DNA of 64,000 nucleotides, taken from Siphonodentalium dalli (Eukaryota > Mollusca > Scaphopoda > Gadilida > Siphonodentaliidae). The stretch lies in the NCBI GenBank assembly GCA_032622095.1, contig CP136067.1:118967281-119031280 (forward strand). The letters run 5' to 3'. The notes beneath the pieces were generated by a model that did not search any database, was not told the origin of the DNA, and saw nothing but the letters and a program-made list of their open reading frames with translations. The position numbers and the translations under genes were made by a program. Below, in pieces: positions 24,031 to 36,684 of the stretch (within the stretch, counting starts at the first letter, position 1; each line of letters starts with the position of its first letter).

Positions 24031-24610
24031 TTTAGAAGTCCAACAGCCAGATTTGATAACTGTTATCACACTTTTTCCTTTTGCATTTTTTTTTCAAATA
24101 CAAGTCTCTACATATTTCACCACTGTCCTCTTTTTCTGAGGCTGAATAGAAACAAGTAGTCACATGGACATGCTTCTTATGATGTAATAAAGCTCTCAAA
24201 TTTACACATTTCGAGGTAATGTCTACATAAAATGTAAATTAAAGTTTTGCAACAGTCATATTTACATATAATAAGCTAGATAACTATTATAGCCGTAAGT
24301 GCCAGACCTGACAGTAGCTGAATATACAACACAATGATTGGGGGATGCTGAGGAAAACAGAGGTCACGCTGGATATGAAAGGTCAAGGTTAAATGGTTTG
24401 AGGTAAACATTGTGCTGCTTTTCAGTCTGATGTAAATAAAAATATAGTAAATGGGAATGACGTCTTTGTTGTCCAGAACATCAGCAAGGCATGAAATCCA
24501 ACATGAACAATCATTAACCGTTGATAACTAAATTCTCACATGATGAGTAGTTACTTGATTTCTTGCAAGTAAGTTTTACCATGTCAATTATATGTTAGAA
24601 CAAGATTTTA

Positions 24611-24741
24611 ATATGGCTTGTTGCAATTCATCGGAAAGCTTTTCCGATGAATGGCAACAAGCCATATTTCCGACTAAATCCTGACAAATTACCTATAATT
24701 CTGCTGTGGTTAAGGAGTCAATTATTTAGGGCATTACTGTA
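24611..24741. mobile_element. Family A MITE, left arm mostly lost
   Basis: Begins ATATGGCTTGTTGCAATTCA at the hairpin, runs to GGGCATTACTGTA. The region 24742-25388 that follows shows nothing. Confidence 0.75.
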
Positions 24742-25388
24742 CATGTGCAAAATCAAAAGAAATATACAGATTATCAGAGGTGTCGCCACAAATTCTGAAT
24801 AAAATGCGCTTTAAGTTTCATAATTGAACCAACAGGCAAGTGGAAGAACAGAGTCCTTGCTTCGTGAACTATTTTAGGACAATCTAGTTGGCTCAGGTAC
24901 CAAAAGGAGTTACTGCACCTTATTTAAGACTGTTTCAGCAGAAGAAATTCTTAATTGACTACATTATATCAGGTGAGGCACATGCTGGATTTACCTATAT
25001 TAAAGCATTATTCAATTAAAACAGTGAAATATGGATTTCGCAGTTTTGTGAATTCGATAAGAGAGACATAACCCAATATCATATTTCACAAAAAAAACAA
25101 AAAAACAGTGTCTTAGTAAATCGGTATCATGTTTGTTTTTGTGAACGAAGTAACATGTCTAGATCCATGTGAATGATTAATCATGATCGCACATGATAAG
25201 GAAGTTAATTAACATTCAATTGGTATAAATATTTTTATGGAGAAATGATTGTGTATCCATGTTAATGTCCTTTAGAATGTTATACTTGTGCTATTATTAA
25301 ATGAAATTAGTTGGCGCAAAAGTTGTGAAACGAATTTTGTCTAGATGCTATTCATTTGTTTCAGTATTGATAAGATGCAATGTGACTG

Positions 25389-25528
25389 TGGCTTGTTGCC
25401 ATTCATCGGAAAGCTCTCAGGGAGAGCTTTCCGATGAATGGCAACAAGCCATATTTCCGACTAAATCCTGAAAAGTTACCCATAATTCTGCTGTGGTTAA
25501 GGAGTCGATTAATTAGAGCATTACTGTA
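25389..25528. mobile_element. Family A MITE, left arm mostly lost
   Basis: TGGCTTGTTGCCATTCATCG at the tip, right arm complete to AGAGCATTACTGTA. The breakpoint is close to that of the 24611 copy. 25529-26224 shows nothing. Confidence 0.75.
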
Positions 25529-26224
25529 CTTTCCACAACCAATAGTGAAAATGTGGATTTCTAACTGTCAAATTTAACTACTACTCTTGAATATAACTAA
25601 TAGGTAAATACAGTATGTGCTTAACTATATATTTGAGTGTTTCATTGTTACAAAATATTGAAGGTTGTGTAAACTCATTTGGAAAGCAAGTGTTTTATGC
25701 CTCTTCAAAGGCCTACCAATGCGTGGGTGCCATACACTTCTGGTGATCATTCTATGATCATGATGATATATTATTTCATGTTGAAAGGTACACTATATCA
25801 AACACTGCATATAAAATAGAGTTCAGAAGAGTCCGTTGTGTTGGTCTTGGTGTTGCATTGACATGATCCGTAGTCTGCATTAAACTCTGTACACGGGTGT
25901 GATCGTTACATTATAATACAGAGCTCCCGATTAGTAATTGCAGCTAATAAGTTTGATATTGGAATAAATCAATCTATCTTTAAAAAAATAATTTACGATG
26001 ATGTCAAACCTGTCAAATACAAACAACTAACACTTTATTAACATAAATACAAGTAGAATTTCCTTCGCTTCGAAGACAGCCATGATATTTTATCGATTGA
26101 AAACAAGAAACATGACGCATGCCATATAAGGAATGATTTACGTCTTACGTTGAGTTGAAAATAGAATCTCTCTGTTGTGTGCATTAATGGATACTATGTA
26201 TTAAATGTACGCATCCTAGCAGTC

Positions 26225-26628
26225 TTGACCCTTTACCCAACAGAAGGGCCCTGTGCCAATGCATTCTCTTATATATGCGAGTCGACCATAGGTCGCCTCG
26301 CATATATAAGAGAATGCATTGGCTTAACACATTAAAAATTATAAAATTGTTAAAGAATGTAAGAAAAAATAGTAAAACAATGCATTCTCTTATATATTTT
26401 TTTAGGCCAATGCATTCTCTTATATAAGCGAGGCGACCTATGGTCGACTCGCATATATAAGAGAATGCATTGGCACAGGGCATAACTGTTAACTATCACA
26501 ATGTGGTCAAGGAGCCGGTTCCAATGATATCCATATTTGTATGGTTCTATTGAGACAGACCGAAGATATTTTAGGCTGTTGAAGCTTTATTTGGCCGGTT
26601 TTGGCCGGTTTGTTGGGTAAAGGGTTAA
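26225..26628. mobile_element. Family B TTAA MITE
   Basis: TTGACCCTTTACCCAACAGA to GGTTTGTTGGGTAAAGGGTT; hairpins 26258-26323 and 26407-26473, with an extra half hairpin at 26379. Confidence 0.8.
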
Positions 26629-27021
26629 CACCTTGGTGTTGTCTGTAATCAAATATCATCGAAACGTGCTCAACGGACTCATCTGAACACTATTAAACCG
26701 AAATATTAATTTGATAACGCTACCATTTCAAAATAGTATAATATATCACATAAATGTTCTTCCTTATCAATGATTGTTTTGGCGTAAGTGTTTCTTGAAT
26801 GTTTGGTGTCGACACATGCACATTTCTGCCGTATTTACCGATGTTGTGGACAACAGTTCGGTCAGCTAACATGAAGCTGCTGCTGAAAGGCACTTGTTCA
26901 CAGCTGCTAAACTGAAGTATACACAAGTTAAAAACGGACAAATAGGGATTGAAGACTGCAAGACATGACAACAAATGTTTGACACTTTGCATCGAGGTTG
27001 CTGTGTCTGTTCACAATGAAT

Positions 27022-27236
27022 TACAGTAATGCTCTAAATAATTGACTCCTTAACCACAACAGAATTATGGGTAACTTTTCAGGATTTAGTCGGAAATATG
27101 GCTTGTTGCCATTCATGGGAAAGCTCTCACAGAGCTTTTCGATGAATGGCAACAAGCCATATTTCCGACTAAATCCTGAAAAGTTACCCATAATTCTGCG
27201 GTGGTTAAGGAGTCGATTATTTAGAGCATAACTGTA
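27022..27236. mobile_element. Family A MITE, full length
   Basis: TACAGTAATGCTCTAAATAA to TTAGAGCATAACTGTA. Its end TAACTCTTTCATGAC doubles as the start of a B2 element, so the two abut. Confidence 0.83.
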
Positions 27237-27444
27237 ACTCTTTCATGACTTGAGCTATGCTGGTGCAACATTAAAGACACTGTGCCACTGTAAGCACTGG
27301 CTTACAAGGTCAATGTAAATATTGTTAGGACAATGCATTCTCTTATATATGCAAGGCACCCTATGTACAACTCGCATATAAAAGAGAATGCATTGGCACC
27401 TGGTTTTTCAGAAAGCTTCAGTCATGAAACGGATAAGGCCATTA
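27237..27444. mobile_element. Family B2 MITE, first hairpin deleted
   Basis: CATGACTTGAGCTATGCTGG and CATTAAAGACACTG at the left; spacer CACTGGCTTACAAGGTCAAT; one hairpin 27331-27393; right end CAGTCATGAAACGGATAA. Confidence 0.7.
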
Positions 27445-27479
27445 AAATAGAAATCACCATTCTCATGTGAAATATTATT

Positions 27480-27845
27480 TCAAGACATATTATGTTCGGG
27501 TGAGTGAAATTAATAAATTATTATTCAGGCACTATGCCAACTGAAGGAATGTAACATTCTACCAACATCGCCAAAAAATATCAAGCTAATTGACCATACC
27601 ACTCTACAGAAAACATCGTCTGATCTACGCTCAGATGTGATTATTTACTTCTCAATACAGGATGAAACTGTTGGCCATAAACTAACGCCAATGATTTCGC
27701 CATCATGAGTCACTGCATTTAATTAATATATAACAATGTCATTGTGTGTTGTCAATTTGGATATATTTGTAAAAATAACTACTTTGAGCAAGATTATTTC
27801 CCAAATTCTATTTGATCACCCTACAAGGTTGTCTCACATCAGTTA
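27480..27845. repeat. Dispersed ~365-bp repeat, copy 1
   Basis: Matches 32180-32545 across its length (AGACATATTATG, CTATGCCAAC, ATTTCGCCATC, TGCATTTAATTAATATATAA). Each copy is followed by hairpin elements. Non-coding. Confidence 0.75.
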
Positions 27846-28099
27846 ACCCTTTCATGATGGGAGCTGCGCTGCTGCAGCATTAAAGATCCTGTGCCAGTGC
27901 ATTCTCTTATATATACACGAGTCTCCCATAGGGAGCCTCGCATATATAAGAGAATGCATTGGCTTACAAGGTCAATATTATTAGGCCAATTTATTCTCTT
28001 ATATATGCGAGGCTCCCTATGGGAGATTCGAATATTTAAGAGAATGCAATGGCACAGGTTTTTGTCAATTTCAAGAAGCTCTAGTCATGGAAGGGTTAA
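27843..28099. mobile_element. Family B2 MITE, full length
   Basis: TTAACCCTTTCATGATGGGA ... AGTCATGGAAGGGTTAA with two hairpins (27896-27962, 27987-28053). Best reference copy for the B2 layout. Confidence 0.85.
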
Positions 28100-28389
28100 T
28101 CATTAGCTGTGAAGAGTGACCACATTTTCAATAGCATTGTTGTCAGTATCAAACAAATTTTATGTATCGGAGACAAAACATCAAATTTGAAAATTTGTTC
28201 ACTATTTGCAGATACAAAACTTTTGAATAGTTATTTTAGTCAAGATGAAAGAAAACCTGAGAACTAGTTTTTTGTATTTCCATGGCCTAAATCAAGCTCA
28301 TATTACCTAGACTTCTTTATGAGGAATTCATTCTATGTCACAAACTTGTTCTTGTTATCTACAGTAAACAAAGGACTTTTGAAGTTATT

Positions 28390-28590
28390 AAAGATGATCT
28401 ATCTCTTCCCAAACAAGTTTTATATAGTTTCCGGGGTATAAATTATAGATACGAGTCGAAAACACCTGTCCGGAAACGATTCTATCAATTAATATTTATT
28501 TTATGATGATATTTTCTTATATAATGCGATAATCAAGAGGACATTTTTTCCATACTATTTTTTAGAATTTTAGATAAGAGTTATCTCACA
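28390..28590. repeat. Dispersed ~200-bp repeat, copy 1
   Basis: GATATTTTCTTATATAATGC, TTTTATATAGTTTC and flanks match 33885-34085. The stretches on either side, 28100-28389 and 28591-28968, show nothing. Confidence 0.7.
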
Positions 28591-28968
28591 TGGTAGGCGC
28601 CAAACAGACACGAGCGGTAATACGTCCAAAATTGATTGTATGTTTATTATACCAGAAAATTTTATTATTTTTTACCCAGAAAATTTGTTATAGGAAGAGA
28701 CAGACCATCTTTGATTACATTGTAAGTTATACCTGACATAAAAAGTGTTACACAATGAACAGAATGAATGTGAGACAGGGAAGATTTCCCCCACTAAGAA
28801 GTACAGTATAAAAGCCATACACTGTGAACAGTACAATAAATTATATGCTGCAATAAAAAATTCTGGGACATATGGGTTAGATGTGAGGTATATATCAAGT
28901 GCTGCTCATTCTATCACCTGCCCGCGAGAGATCCCGTGATGTTTTTGCCAATTTATCTCCAATCCTGA

Positions 28969-29413
28969 TTATAGCGTGTCTGTCATTTGCAGAATGAGGT
29001 CCCCAGAGGGTAAATTTAGTGATGCTATCCCGCATAGTGGGCCAGCATCACTAAATTCACCCTCTGGGGACCTCATTCTGCTTAGGCCTCATCCTCTCTG
29101 GACAATTTCTTTATTATCAAATTTCTATAGAAACTTCTTCACAGATTCTATTTCTTTTTCAGTTTAGTTTCTCTGTATCCCCAAATTGGTAGACAAAATA
29201 TCGCATAATCGAGGTTCCCAATGGGTGTTCATCACAATATTCACCATTTGGGAACTTCAATCTGAGTCTATGTCTTCCATAGTAGATGAGGCCATGCAAA
29301 ATAAGGTCCCCAGAGGGTGAATTTGGCGAGGTTAGCCTGCTATGTGGGATAGCATCACTAAATTAATCCTCTGGGGACCTCATTCTGCAAATGACCGACA
29401 CACTAAACTCAGG
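28969..29413. mobile_element. Family D composite MITE, three hairpins
   Basis: Outer GTGTCTGTCATTTGCAGAAT and ATTCTGCAAATGACCGACAC; two GAGGTCCCCAGAGGGTGAAT hairpins flank a central inverted GTTCCCAATGGGTG...CACCATTTGGGAAC unit. Confidence 0.8.
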
Positions 29414-29677
29414 AATGTTAATCTCACAGTAGACATCTTTTGCTAAAAACTACAATTACAATTAACAGTTGTAAATAGGATCGGATCTATGGTCCACATC
29501 ATCTAATTAACCTGTTAATTAACTGTAGTTTTTGCCAAAAGTTTAAATCATAAATTCAATTCAATTGTTGCAATTGCAATTCTGGTCAAAAATCTAAATA
29601 TTAGATAATGCCGGATTGTATAAAGTCTTACACGGCTAAATGAGAATGTAAAATAATTACACTGTTTTCTGTATGAG

Positions 29678-30068
29678 TTAACCCTTTACCCAACAGAACG
29701 GCCCTGTGCCAATGCATTCTCTTATATATGCGAGTCGACCATAGGTCGCCTCGCATATATAAGAGAATGCATTGGCTTAACACATTAAAAATTATAAAAT
29801 TGTTAAAGAATGTAAGAAAAAATAGTAAAAAAAAGTTTTTTTTTAGGCCAATGCATTCTCTTATATATGCGAGGTGACCTATGGTCGACTCGCATATATA
29901 AGAGAATGCATTGGCACAGGGCATAACTGTAACCATCACAATGTGGTCAATGAGCCGGTTCCAATGATATCCATATTTGTATGGTTTTATTGAGACAGAC
30001 CCAAGATAATTTAGGCTGTTGCAGCTTTATTTGGCCGTTTTTGGCCGGTTTGTTGGGTAAAGGGTTAA
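29678..30068. mobile_element. Family B TTAA MITE, full length
   Basis: TTAACCCTTTACCCAACAGA to TGTTGGGTAAAGGGTTAA; hairpins 29708-29774 and 29849-29914. A weak inverted repeat at 29439-29540 (AAAACTACAATTA...TTAACTGTAGTTTT) precedes it. Confidence 0.85.
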
Positions 30069-30341
30069 TGTATTTTCGCCTATGCTCTTAAAGATACAAA
30101 ATCCGATTACAATAACAACACATATCTTCAAAAGACGATTTAGTTATCAGAATCGATTGATTACAAAAACATAATGCTAACCACTGTCAATCTAGTATAA
30201 AATTTTCCAAAACGTTTTACATATCAACATTTTGGTTAGCGCAAGTTGGTATCGAGAGTATGTCTCGTCGAATATTTGCTTGGTCGCCAAATATTTCAGC
30301 TGGGGATAAATAACAGATATAAAAAATAAATATCTGATAGC

Positions 30342-30420
30342 TCTTGAGCTTTGATGGGTGGGTTCCCAGACTGGAATAAAATATTTGTTACCCCCCCAAA
30401 GCCAAAGAAATACTAATTTA
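30342..30420. repeat. Arm fragment of the 15495-type TTAA element
   Basis: GAGCTTTGATGGGTG through CCCCCAAAGCCAAAGAAATA, inverse to the 8995 fragment. No terminal repeat nearby. The rest of 30069-30795 shows nothing. Confidence 0.5.
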
Positions 30421-30795
30421 GGAGCATTAATTCGGATTTGATATCTTTAAACTTCAATCACGATCAAATTCCAGAAAATTTCCAGGACCCTAATCTTGCT
30501 TCTCAAGGGTCTGGAAAAGTTAAATTAAAGCACTTCCAACAACATGAACCGTGTAAGTTACAATAAAAGCAATACCATTCTAACAACTGGTGAATGTTCA
30601 GATTGTCTTGGATGTTTGAAAAAACGAGACCAATGCGGGAAAATGTTACCCTATGTACTGCTCCGAGGAAGATAAAAATAAGAAAAAAACGCAAGTGTGA
30701 TTTGTTTGATTATTCAGGGTTGTTCCTATCAGCATCTACTGTAGCTTAGAATAGAATATCAGGCCTTTAAAAATACCTGTGTTCTCAGGCAATTA

Positions 30796-30950
30796 TACAG
30801 TAATGCCCTAAATAATCGACTCCTTAACCACAGCAGAATTATGGGTAATTTTTCAGGATTTAGTTGGAAATATGGCTTGTTGCCATTCATCGGAAAGCTC
30901 TCAGTGAGAGCTTTCCGATGAATGGCAACAAGCCATATTTCCGACTAAAT
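30796..30950. mobile_element. Family A MITE, right arm truncated
   Basis: Full left arm from TACAGTAATGCCC, tip GCTCTCAGTGAGAGC, then the right arm stops at CCGACTAAAT. The following 30951-31607 has no recognisable gene. Confidence 0.8.
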
Positions 30951-31607
30951 GAACAATTGAATGAGGAAGACTGGAACTCTAGAAATTAATGAGGCTTATG
31001 GCGATCGAAAAATTTGCAGAAAAAGCTGCCACATCTCTGTCCTAATCTGGCAGTTCGCGTACGACGCGATTCGCCTGAACTTGTTCAAACAATTATGACT
31101 TTTACAATGACAGTATAGAACGAAGCCACTGGATGTTTTCTGTCAGGTCAGTTTGAGACTGTGATAGTGCTTCGCTGCACCATGGATGCACTGCACCATG
31201 CAATCATTTCAAACAAAAATTTGTGAATAACGAAAACCCTTTGATACCAGTATTTGACGAAAAACAATTTTGCCGTGCAATACTCCATGTGGAAGGGCCT
31301 TTACTGTGGATAAGTTTGAGTTTTTAAATTTTTGCAAGTTCGGGGTAAATTTGCAATAAAACATATGAGGCCGTCTTCGTGTGCGCAGAGAGGTGCCCAA
31401 GAACACAGTATTTTTATATATTTGGTCTAATATATATCGTTTGCGACACCTATGCGTGTAACAAAGGATCAGATAAGTGAATAATTATTGAATAACAATG
31501 GATGATGTCCCACGCACCTTTTGTACAAACAAAAATTCAGCAATAGCTTATCAGTTAATCAGGTCCAGGCTCCGAGAAGGGATGTAAGTCATGTATTTAA
31601 TCTCATT

Positions 31608-31758
31608 CCAAGCCTGAAATAGTGTGTCTGTCATTTGCAGAATGAGGTCCCCAGAGGGTGAATTTAGTGATGCTACCCCGCATAGCGGGCTAGCATCACC
31701 AAATTCACCCTCTGGGAACCTCATTCTGCAAATGACAGACACACTATTTCAAGCCTGA
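31608..31758. mobile_element. Family D MITE, minimal palindrome
   Basis: CCAAGCCTGAAATAGTGTGT ... ACACACTATTTCAAGCCTGA, a clean ~150-bp single-hairpin copy and the best-preserved form of the family. Confidence 0.85.
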
Positions 31759-32179
31759 GTTGCATGCTCTACACATACAAGTATAATTTCTGTTCACAAT
31801 TCGAACTTGGCCTGTTATCATCCATGGCAGACCTTGGTTGGGTCTGGCTTTAATAAAATAGCTGATTATCAAGATACAGGTGTGATCATTGTTATCTCAG
31901 TAGTCTTTGGCATTCAACAATGAATGTTTGCTGTCCGCAGACTTCCACACAGTGACACTTAAGAAAATGTCTGCAGCAATTTGTTTCAATTTTGCACAAA
32001 AAATTGGCAGGTTCAGAGATTTGCCTCGGCCCAAAAAATAGCTGACAAAATTTCTTTTTGCAGAGGCATTTGCCTCGGCTCAGCCGACGCTAATTAACGG
32101 GACTGATTCAGACGCTACAATTCCCTGGGAATTGAAGATTGGACTTCTCTTTGTGACAGTCGTCTTACTCCATTCACTT

Positions 32180-32545
32180 AAAGACATATTATGCACTTCT
32201 TCGGGTGCATGGAATTGATAAGTTTGTACTCAGGCGCTATGCCAACCTGGGGAATGTAGCATTTTACTAACATCACCAAAATTTTCAAAGAAATCGAACA
32301 TACCACTCCATAGAAAACATCATCTGAACTACGCGCAATTGTAAATATTTACACCTCGATTCAGGACACAGCATCGGCGATAAACAAACACAAATGATTT
32401 CGCCATCGAGCGTCATTGCATTTAATTAATATATAAGAATAACGGTGTGTGTTGTCATTTTGGATTGATATTCGTAAAAAAAATCACTACTTCGAGTAAC
32501 ATTATGCTCAATTTCTATTCGACCACCCTACCAGAATGTTTCACA
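32180..32545. repeat. Dispersed ~365-bp repeat, copy 2
   Basis: See 27480-27845 for the matching copy. Just upstream, 31985-32110 has two TTTGCCTCGGC phrases, not further recognised. Confidence 0.75.
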
Positions 32546-32572
32546 TCATTTTTAAAACTTTTATAAAATTTG

Positions 32573-32660
32573 TTTGGCCAATGCATTCTCTTATAATTAT
32601 ATGCGAGGCGACCTATGGTCGACTCGTATATATAAGAGAATGCATTGGCACAGGGTTTTC
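32573..32660. mobile_element. Solo 67-bp hairpin of the B/B2 families
   Basis: GGCCAATGCATTCTCTTATA ... AGAGAATGCATTGGCACAGG without recognisable TTAA ends; a short GGTTTTCGGGCAAATT tail resembles B2. The 32661-32965 stretch holds nothing else. Confidence 0.7.
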
Positions 32661-32965
32661 GGGCAAATTCATTAAGCAATCAAAAGGAAAAGGGTGGAAA
32701 ATGGCATTCATCAAAATTAAGATATCTTCTCCCTCTTGAACCAAGACCTGAGTTAAAACAAGATATAAAATCATCAGTAACAAACAATAAAGAGCTTGGG
32801 ATTTGCAAAAGCCTAACACATACATGAATTAATAGTACATTGGAAAATGTTTTGGTCCAAGATTTATATTATCAGAAAAAGGCGTGTAGCGCATTACTTA
32901 TATAATAAAAGATTTTCAGCTTACTCTGATCTAAACGTGAACCACAAAATTGCTATAGTTCCATT

Positions 32966-33218
32966 TTAACCCTTTCATGAGGGGAGCAGCGCTGGTGCAG
33001 CATTAAAGATCCTGTGCCAGTATATTCTCTTATTTATGCGAGTCTTCCATAGGGAGCATATAAACATATAAGAGAATCCACTGGCTTACAAGGTAAATGT
33101 TGTTAGGCCAATGCATTCTCTATGCGAGGCTTCCTATGGTAGACTCACATATGTGAGAGAATGCATTGGCACAGGGTTTTCGCAAAATTTCAGGAACCTC
33201 CACTAATGGAAGGGTTAA
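32966..33218. mobile_element. Family B2 MITE, full length
   Basis: TTAACCCTTTCATGAGGGGA to ACTAATGGAAGGGTTAA; two partly decayed hairpins (33018-33073, 33109-33170). Confidence 0.82.
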
Positions 33219-33376
33219 AGTAGCATATAACTTAGTTTCACTCACTAGTCATCACCGATACAGAAGATTTCCTGGTTTCAGTCAATGGTCACCACTGAAC
33301 CATGAAATTTATGAAAAATCAAACATTAAGTCTCAATACTTATGGATCGACGCGGTAGAAATACTGAATACTGTAA

Positions 33377-33542
33377 TTAGCCCTTTCATGACTGCAGCTT
33401 CCTGAAATTTTGCAAAACCCTGTGCCACTGCATTCTCTTAAATATGCGAGGCTCTCAATGGGAGACTCAGATATATAAGATAATGCATTGGCAGAGGGTC
33501 TTTAATGCTGCACCAACGCAGCTCCCGTCATGAAAGGGTTAA
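33377..33542. mobile_element. Family B2 MITE, single-hairpin form, reversed
   Basis: TTAGCCCTTTCATGACTGCA to CCCGTCATGAAAGGGTTAA with one hairpin (33428-33492): the two-hairpin element minus its middle. Confidence 0.8.
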
Positions 33543-33884
33543 GAAGATAATTCATGGTTTGAACATACGAAAGAAATAAATGTTTTGGTCTAAACATCAC
33601 CAGTTTGTCTTATTTGCTAAATTTTCAGCCAAAAAGTTAAATCGGACATATACTGAGTATGGTAAAGCATTGGCAGACCCCACGGCTGTTGATGTAATCA
33701 ATATGACATGGATATAATTTACATAAAACAGACACATGAATAAAAGCACTATGATTTGTATATAACATATACATAAAATGTACAGAGGTAGGGAACCCCT
33801 CAGGCCCCACTGTGTGTAATACTAGTTTAAAATCATCCACTGTCATCTCGGGCTCTCTTAAACAAAATGCTGAAAATATTCTCT

Positions 33885-34085
33885 CAAAGTTGGTCTACCT
33901 CTTCCTAAATACGTTTTATATAGTTTCGGTGTATAAAATAAAAACATGAGTCAAAGAAACCTATCTGGAAACGCTTCTATCAATTCAAATTGATTTTATA
34001 ATGATATTTTCTTATATAATGCAACAGTCAAGTGGGACATTTTTTCGTTCCTATTTTTAGAACATTTGGAAAATTATTATTAGTT
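33885..34085. repeat. Dispersed ~200-bp repeat, copy 2
   Basis: Counterpart of 28390-28590, and like it followed at about 30-400 bp by a family D element. Confidence 0.7.
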
Positions 34086-34089
34086 TGTC

Positions 34090-34325
34090 AACAAGCCTGC
34101 AAATAGTTTGCCCGTCATTTGCAGAATGAGGTCCCCAGAGGGTGAATTTGGTGATGCTGTCCCACACAGTGGGCTAGCATCACCAAACTCACCCTCTGGG
34201 GACCTCACTCTGCTTAGGCTTAATCTTCTGGGAAGTATCTATAGACTCAAATTAACATTGTTTTTAGTTACTTATTCCCTTCTGGGAAGTTTCTATATCC
34301 CCTAATTTGCAGAAGACAAAATGCA
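34090..34325. mobile_element. Family D MITE, right part lost, with B2 end attached
   Basis: CAAGCCTGCAAATAGTTTGC, one GAGGTCCCCAGAGGGTGAAT hairpin, then CTTAGGCTTAATCTTCTGGG. Directly followed (34326-34362) by an isolated B2 end, CTGCACCAGCGCAGC...AAGGGTTG. Confidence 0.7.
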
Positions 34326-34983
34326 TACTGCACCAGCGCAGCTCCCATCATGAAAGGGTTGTCACAATGTGCCATGATTGGAACAAACTTGCTATAACCT
34401 GATTGTGGCCATTTCAAATATAGATCCGATTCTGTTCACGAGAGCCTGAGAAAACAGCAAGCTTAAAATACCAACAACTGACGCTGAATCATCATAGTCA
34501 CATGAATAAAAGCATTAGGTTACCCAGAATCCCCCAGTCGGGCATCATATTACTCAGGAACTCTCAAAACCCATTTTGTTATCCAGGATCTTGCCAACCC
34601 ATCAGTCACCACTTCAAAATTCATGACAAAAATACCGGCATATTTACAGGATTCGTGCTGTCGGTGGTAAAATTTCATGGAAGGGTTTTGAAGCTTGGGA
34701 TAACCCAATGCTTATTTTGGGAGATCCTTGGTAATCTAGCGCCGGTGTAGGAGATCCTGGGTAACCTAATGCTCGTAGCTATGTTACAATAACAAATTCA
34801 GCACAACTAACCATTGTATCAGGTACTGGTCTGACAGCCAGTTCATTCCATGTTTCAGGAGTTTAGTTATAATAAAGCTCGACCTTTATATATATCATAA
34901 GGAGGTATACAAAATAATTTCAAACAAAATGTTTTTGTTTCTTTAAAGATGTACACAGAGTTCCAGATTTATCTCTATGCAAT

Positions 34984-35712
34984 CCTGAAAAAATGGTGCC
35001 GGACATTTGAGGAGCGAGGTCTCCAGAGGGGTGAATTTAGTGATGCTACAGTACAGCCCTAAATAATCGACTCGATTAACAGCAGAATAATGGGTAATTT
35101 TTCAGGATTTAGTCGGAAATATGACTTGTTGCCATTCATAGGAAAGCTCTTTCCGATGAACGGCAACAAGCCATATTATCCATAATTCTGCTGTGGTTAA
35201 GGAGTTGATTATTTAGGGCATTACTGTAAATATGATAAGCCAACTCAATATCTTTAAGAAATATCTAAATATCTAAATTCACCCCCTCTGTGGACCTCAT
35301 TCTGCAAATTCCCGGCACCATATTTTCAGGCCTGTTTTTATGGGACCTACAGAATCACTAAATTCATCCTCTGTGGACATCATTCTGCTTTGGCCTCATC
35401 TCTGGAAAGTTTCATTATTATCAAATTTCTATATAAACTTCACATAGACTCTATTTCTTTTATAGTTGTAGTTTCTCAGACGGCAGACGACACATTGAAT
35501 AATCAAGGTTCCCAATGGGTGTACATCATAACATTCACCATTTGGGAACTTCATTCTGAATCTATGTCTTCCATAACAGATGAGGTCAACCAGAATGAGG
35601 TCCCAAGAGTGTGAGTTTGGTGATGCTAGCCCACTATGTGGGATAGCGTCACTAAATTCACCCTCTGGGGACCTCATTCTGCAAATGACAGGCACACTAA
35701 ACTCAGGCTTGG
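34984..35712. mobile_element. Family D composite MITE split by a family A insertion
   Basis: ATGGTGCCGGACATTTGAGG...GTGATGC, then a family A element at 35047-35228, then ATTCACCCCCTCTGTGGACC...CCCGGCACCATATTTTCAGG and a second three-part D unit to CACACTAAACTCAGGCTTGG. Confidence 0.65.
35047..35228. mobile_element. Family A MITE inside family D
   Basis: TACAGTACAGCCCTAAATAA to GGGCATTACTGTA, inner arms reduced. The 3' flank AATATGATAAGCCAACTCAA is shared with the copy ending at 20839. Confidence 0.78.
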
Positions 35713-36036
35713 TTCAGAATAAGAAGTGTTATTTTGTTTGAGAACGAATTTTCTATGCATTTATTTCATTTCGTTTTGAAGTATTAGAGGGACATAAAAT
35801 ATTATTTTATTAATTTTCCAATAACAAAATTATATTCTATGGTATTTATAGGTCCAGTTTACATGTCATATTTAGTTTTCAAGAATTTTTCAACAGAACA
35901 AGAGAACACGATGTTAAACTAGAATGTTTATGATGTTGTTGTAACTGAAGGTCTGGAACCCTGAAGACATCCTTAAATGATCAAGGTCTAAAGAATGGAG
36001 ATAGGTGACAACAAATCAAAATGAATCGGAGGCAGA

Positions 36037-36194
36037 TTAACCCGTTTCAGTGCCAAGTCCAATTTTTGTATCAACCCATATTTCCTTGATCATTTTTCAA
36101 ATTTATTGATTATAATAATGTGATACATTGATGGAAAGAGCTCTAAGGAAATATGGGTTGATACAAAAATCGGACTTGGAACTGAAAGAGCTAA
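36037..36194. mobile_element. Family G TTAA foldback, deleted
   Basis: TTAACCCGTTTCAGTGCCAA ... GGACTTGGAACTGAAAGAGC; the inner arm is replaced by TGATGGAAAGAGCTCT. TTAA is lost on the right. Confidence 0.7.
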
Positions 36195-36684
36195 GAGTTT
36201 AGAACAAATTCTGCATTTTTTTAAAATTATCTCGTATGAGCTGTTACGAAAATATTTTAAAATTGTATATACTAGATATTGTCTTCAAGAAATGGGATTT
36301 CAACATTCGATGAATCCTATTTGGATTTCAATGCATTTTATTTTTTCATAAAATTTCTAAATTCTGCGATGGATTCCGTCCCAAGATTATTGATAGATGG
36401 AATAGAAGGTAAACAGTTTTTCCTCAGCCAATTTAACTCATATTACCTTTGTCACCCATCATCCCAGTCACTTTGAAAAGCCGACGAAAATCCTAATGGA
36501 TGTACGTCTCTAGATCTCTGTTAAAATTAGTTTCTGTATTTATGGGATTCCCTCCATTTCATTGGAGAGTGGCACAGACTATATGCAATATCATGGGTTT
36601 ATGGCATAACATCAGATCACAGATCAGATCAGAGGTCAATGATGTGTTGACAATTTTCCCATGCATTGTCAAGCTCAACTGTTG

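Noticed and set aside
26184-26483. 99-codon minus-strand frame ([14 protein letters not shown]...)
   Set aside because: Lies wholly in a family B element; identical frames occur at 29628, 49546 and 2072-2455.
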